NCBI GenBank assembly: GCA_024036415.1
Contig: JAMWET010003917.1
Span: 97,095-161,094, forward strand
Direction of reading: 5' to 3'
Source of the DNA: Prochilodus magdalenae
Lineage: Eukaryota; Chordata; Actinopteri; Characiformes; Prochilodontidae
Length of the DNA: 64,000 bases
The notes beneath the pieces are model-generated. The model was not told the DNA's origin and made no database searches. It worked only from the letters and a program-made list of their open reading frames with translations. The translations under genes and the position numbers were made by a program. Shown piece by piece: positions 63,565 through 64,000 of this stretch. Numbering within the stretch: position 1 is the stretch's first letter; the number at the start of each line of letters is the position of its first letter.

Positions 63565-64000
63565 TTTTTACAAAAAGACAAACAAAGTGGTATATATGGG
63601 AGACCTGGTCAGCTGCAGGTGTGTAAGAGAGGAGAAGACTGGGTGGAGCCCAGGTGTGAAGTATCACACAAGCCCAGGAGGAGGTAACATACGACACTAG
63701 TTTTTGGTTATGCTGGGTTGGCCTTAACTCGCTAAGCTTCTCTGACTCTGAGACCCTGTTTAATGTGGGCGGGACTAAAGATCACAGCCCAGTTTACACT
63801 GTGAGGAGAAAAATATGGTAAAATCTATCAGCCATTTATAGGTCACTGGAACTTCGGACCTTCTTCTGTTTGTATTTGCTGTCTGTTTGTCAAACATCGA
63901 CAAAAGTGTATCAACAATTTTAAATTATGTTTTTATTTCTTTCCACAAAACAAGGCATGCCGCATTTTAGTCCAATCCAAAAGATAATAAATACAGTATT
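63565..64000. other. Right flank of the 35-bp array and unique DNA
   Basis: 63565-63690 (TTTTTACAAAAAGACAAACA, GGAGACCTGGTCAGCTGCAG, GGTGGAGCCCAGGTGTGAAG) looks like the end of a retroelement LTR or UTR. The rest is unclassified. Confidence 0.4.

Noticed and set aside
60779..64000. AAA domain exons (Walker A/B)
   Set aside because: No GxxGxGK-type coding segment with splice sites is visible on the + strand here.

Overview
This is vertebrate nuclear DNA, almost certainly from a ray-finned (teleost) fish. The evidence is split genes with GT-AG introns, many decayed Tc1/mariner copies, a Rex1/CR1-type LINE 3' end, a tRNA-derived SINE with a teleost-type tail, palindromic MITEs and large mini- and microsatellite arrays. 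I see no prokaryotic operon, CRISPR array or viral genome.

One protein-coding gene is recognisable. Ten phase-compatible exons on the + strand, between 9654 and 60778, encode the middle of IQCA1 (IQ and AAA domain-containing protein 1; DRC11 of the ciliary nexin-dynein regulatory complex). Joined, they give 1054 coding bases (351 codons plus one base) with no internal stop. They cover the second half of an IQ motif, a coiled-coil segment, lysine-rich linkers and the conserved block that leads into the AAA ATPase domain. The N-terminus lies upstream of the window and the AAA domain downstream. The largest intron is about 20 kb (26395-46574).

Layout: 1-315 is a transposon remnant running into a 3 kb minisatellite built of 17-bp units in 51-bp trimers (322-3303). 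3304-9653 holds unique DNA, a palindromic repeat, Tc1 remnants and a Rex1 fragment. 9654-18406 carries the first four exons. 18407-26315 includes a nested hAT-like/LINE insertion, an anomalous low-G tract at 21780-23160 that looks like an inflated, error-rich duplicate of 23160-23590, and a palindromic MITE. 26395-46574 is the giant intron, with at least seven Tc1-type relics, several MITEs, a GGAGA array, a pyrimidine tract, a GATA/GACA array and a 39-bp minisatellite. 46575-60778 carries the last five exons. 61350-64000 holds a repeat element with a 35-bp minisatellite of about 48 units.

No new gene system is evident. The points most worth checking are the 21.8-23.2 kb anomaly, the architecture of the three minisatellites, and several GC-balanced, repeat-free intron blocks that could be conserved regulatory DNA. 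Transposon family names rest on remembered family features, not on a database search.
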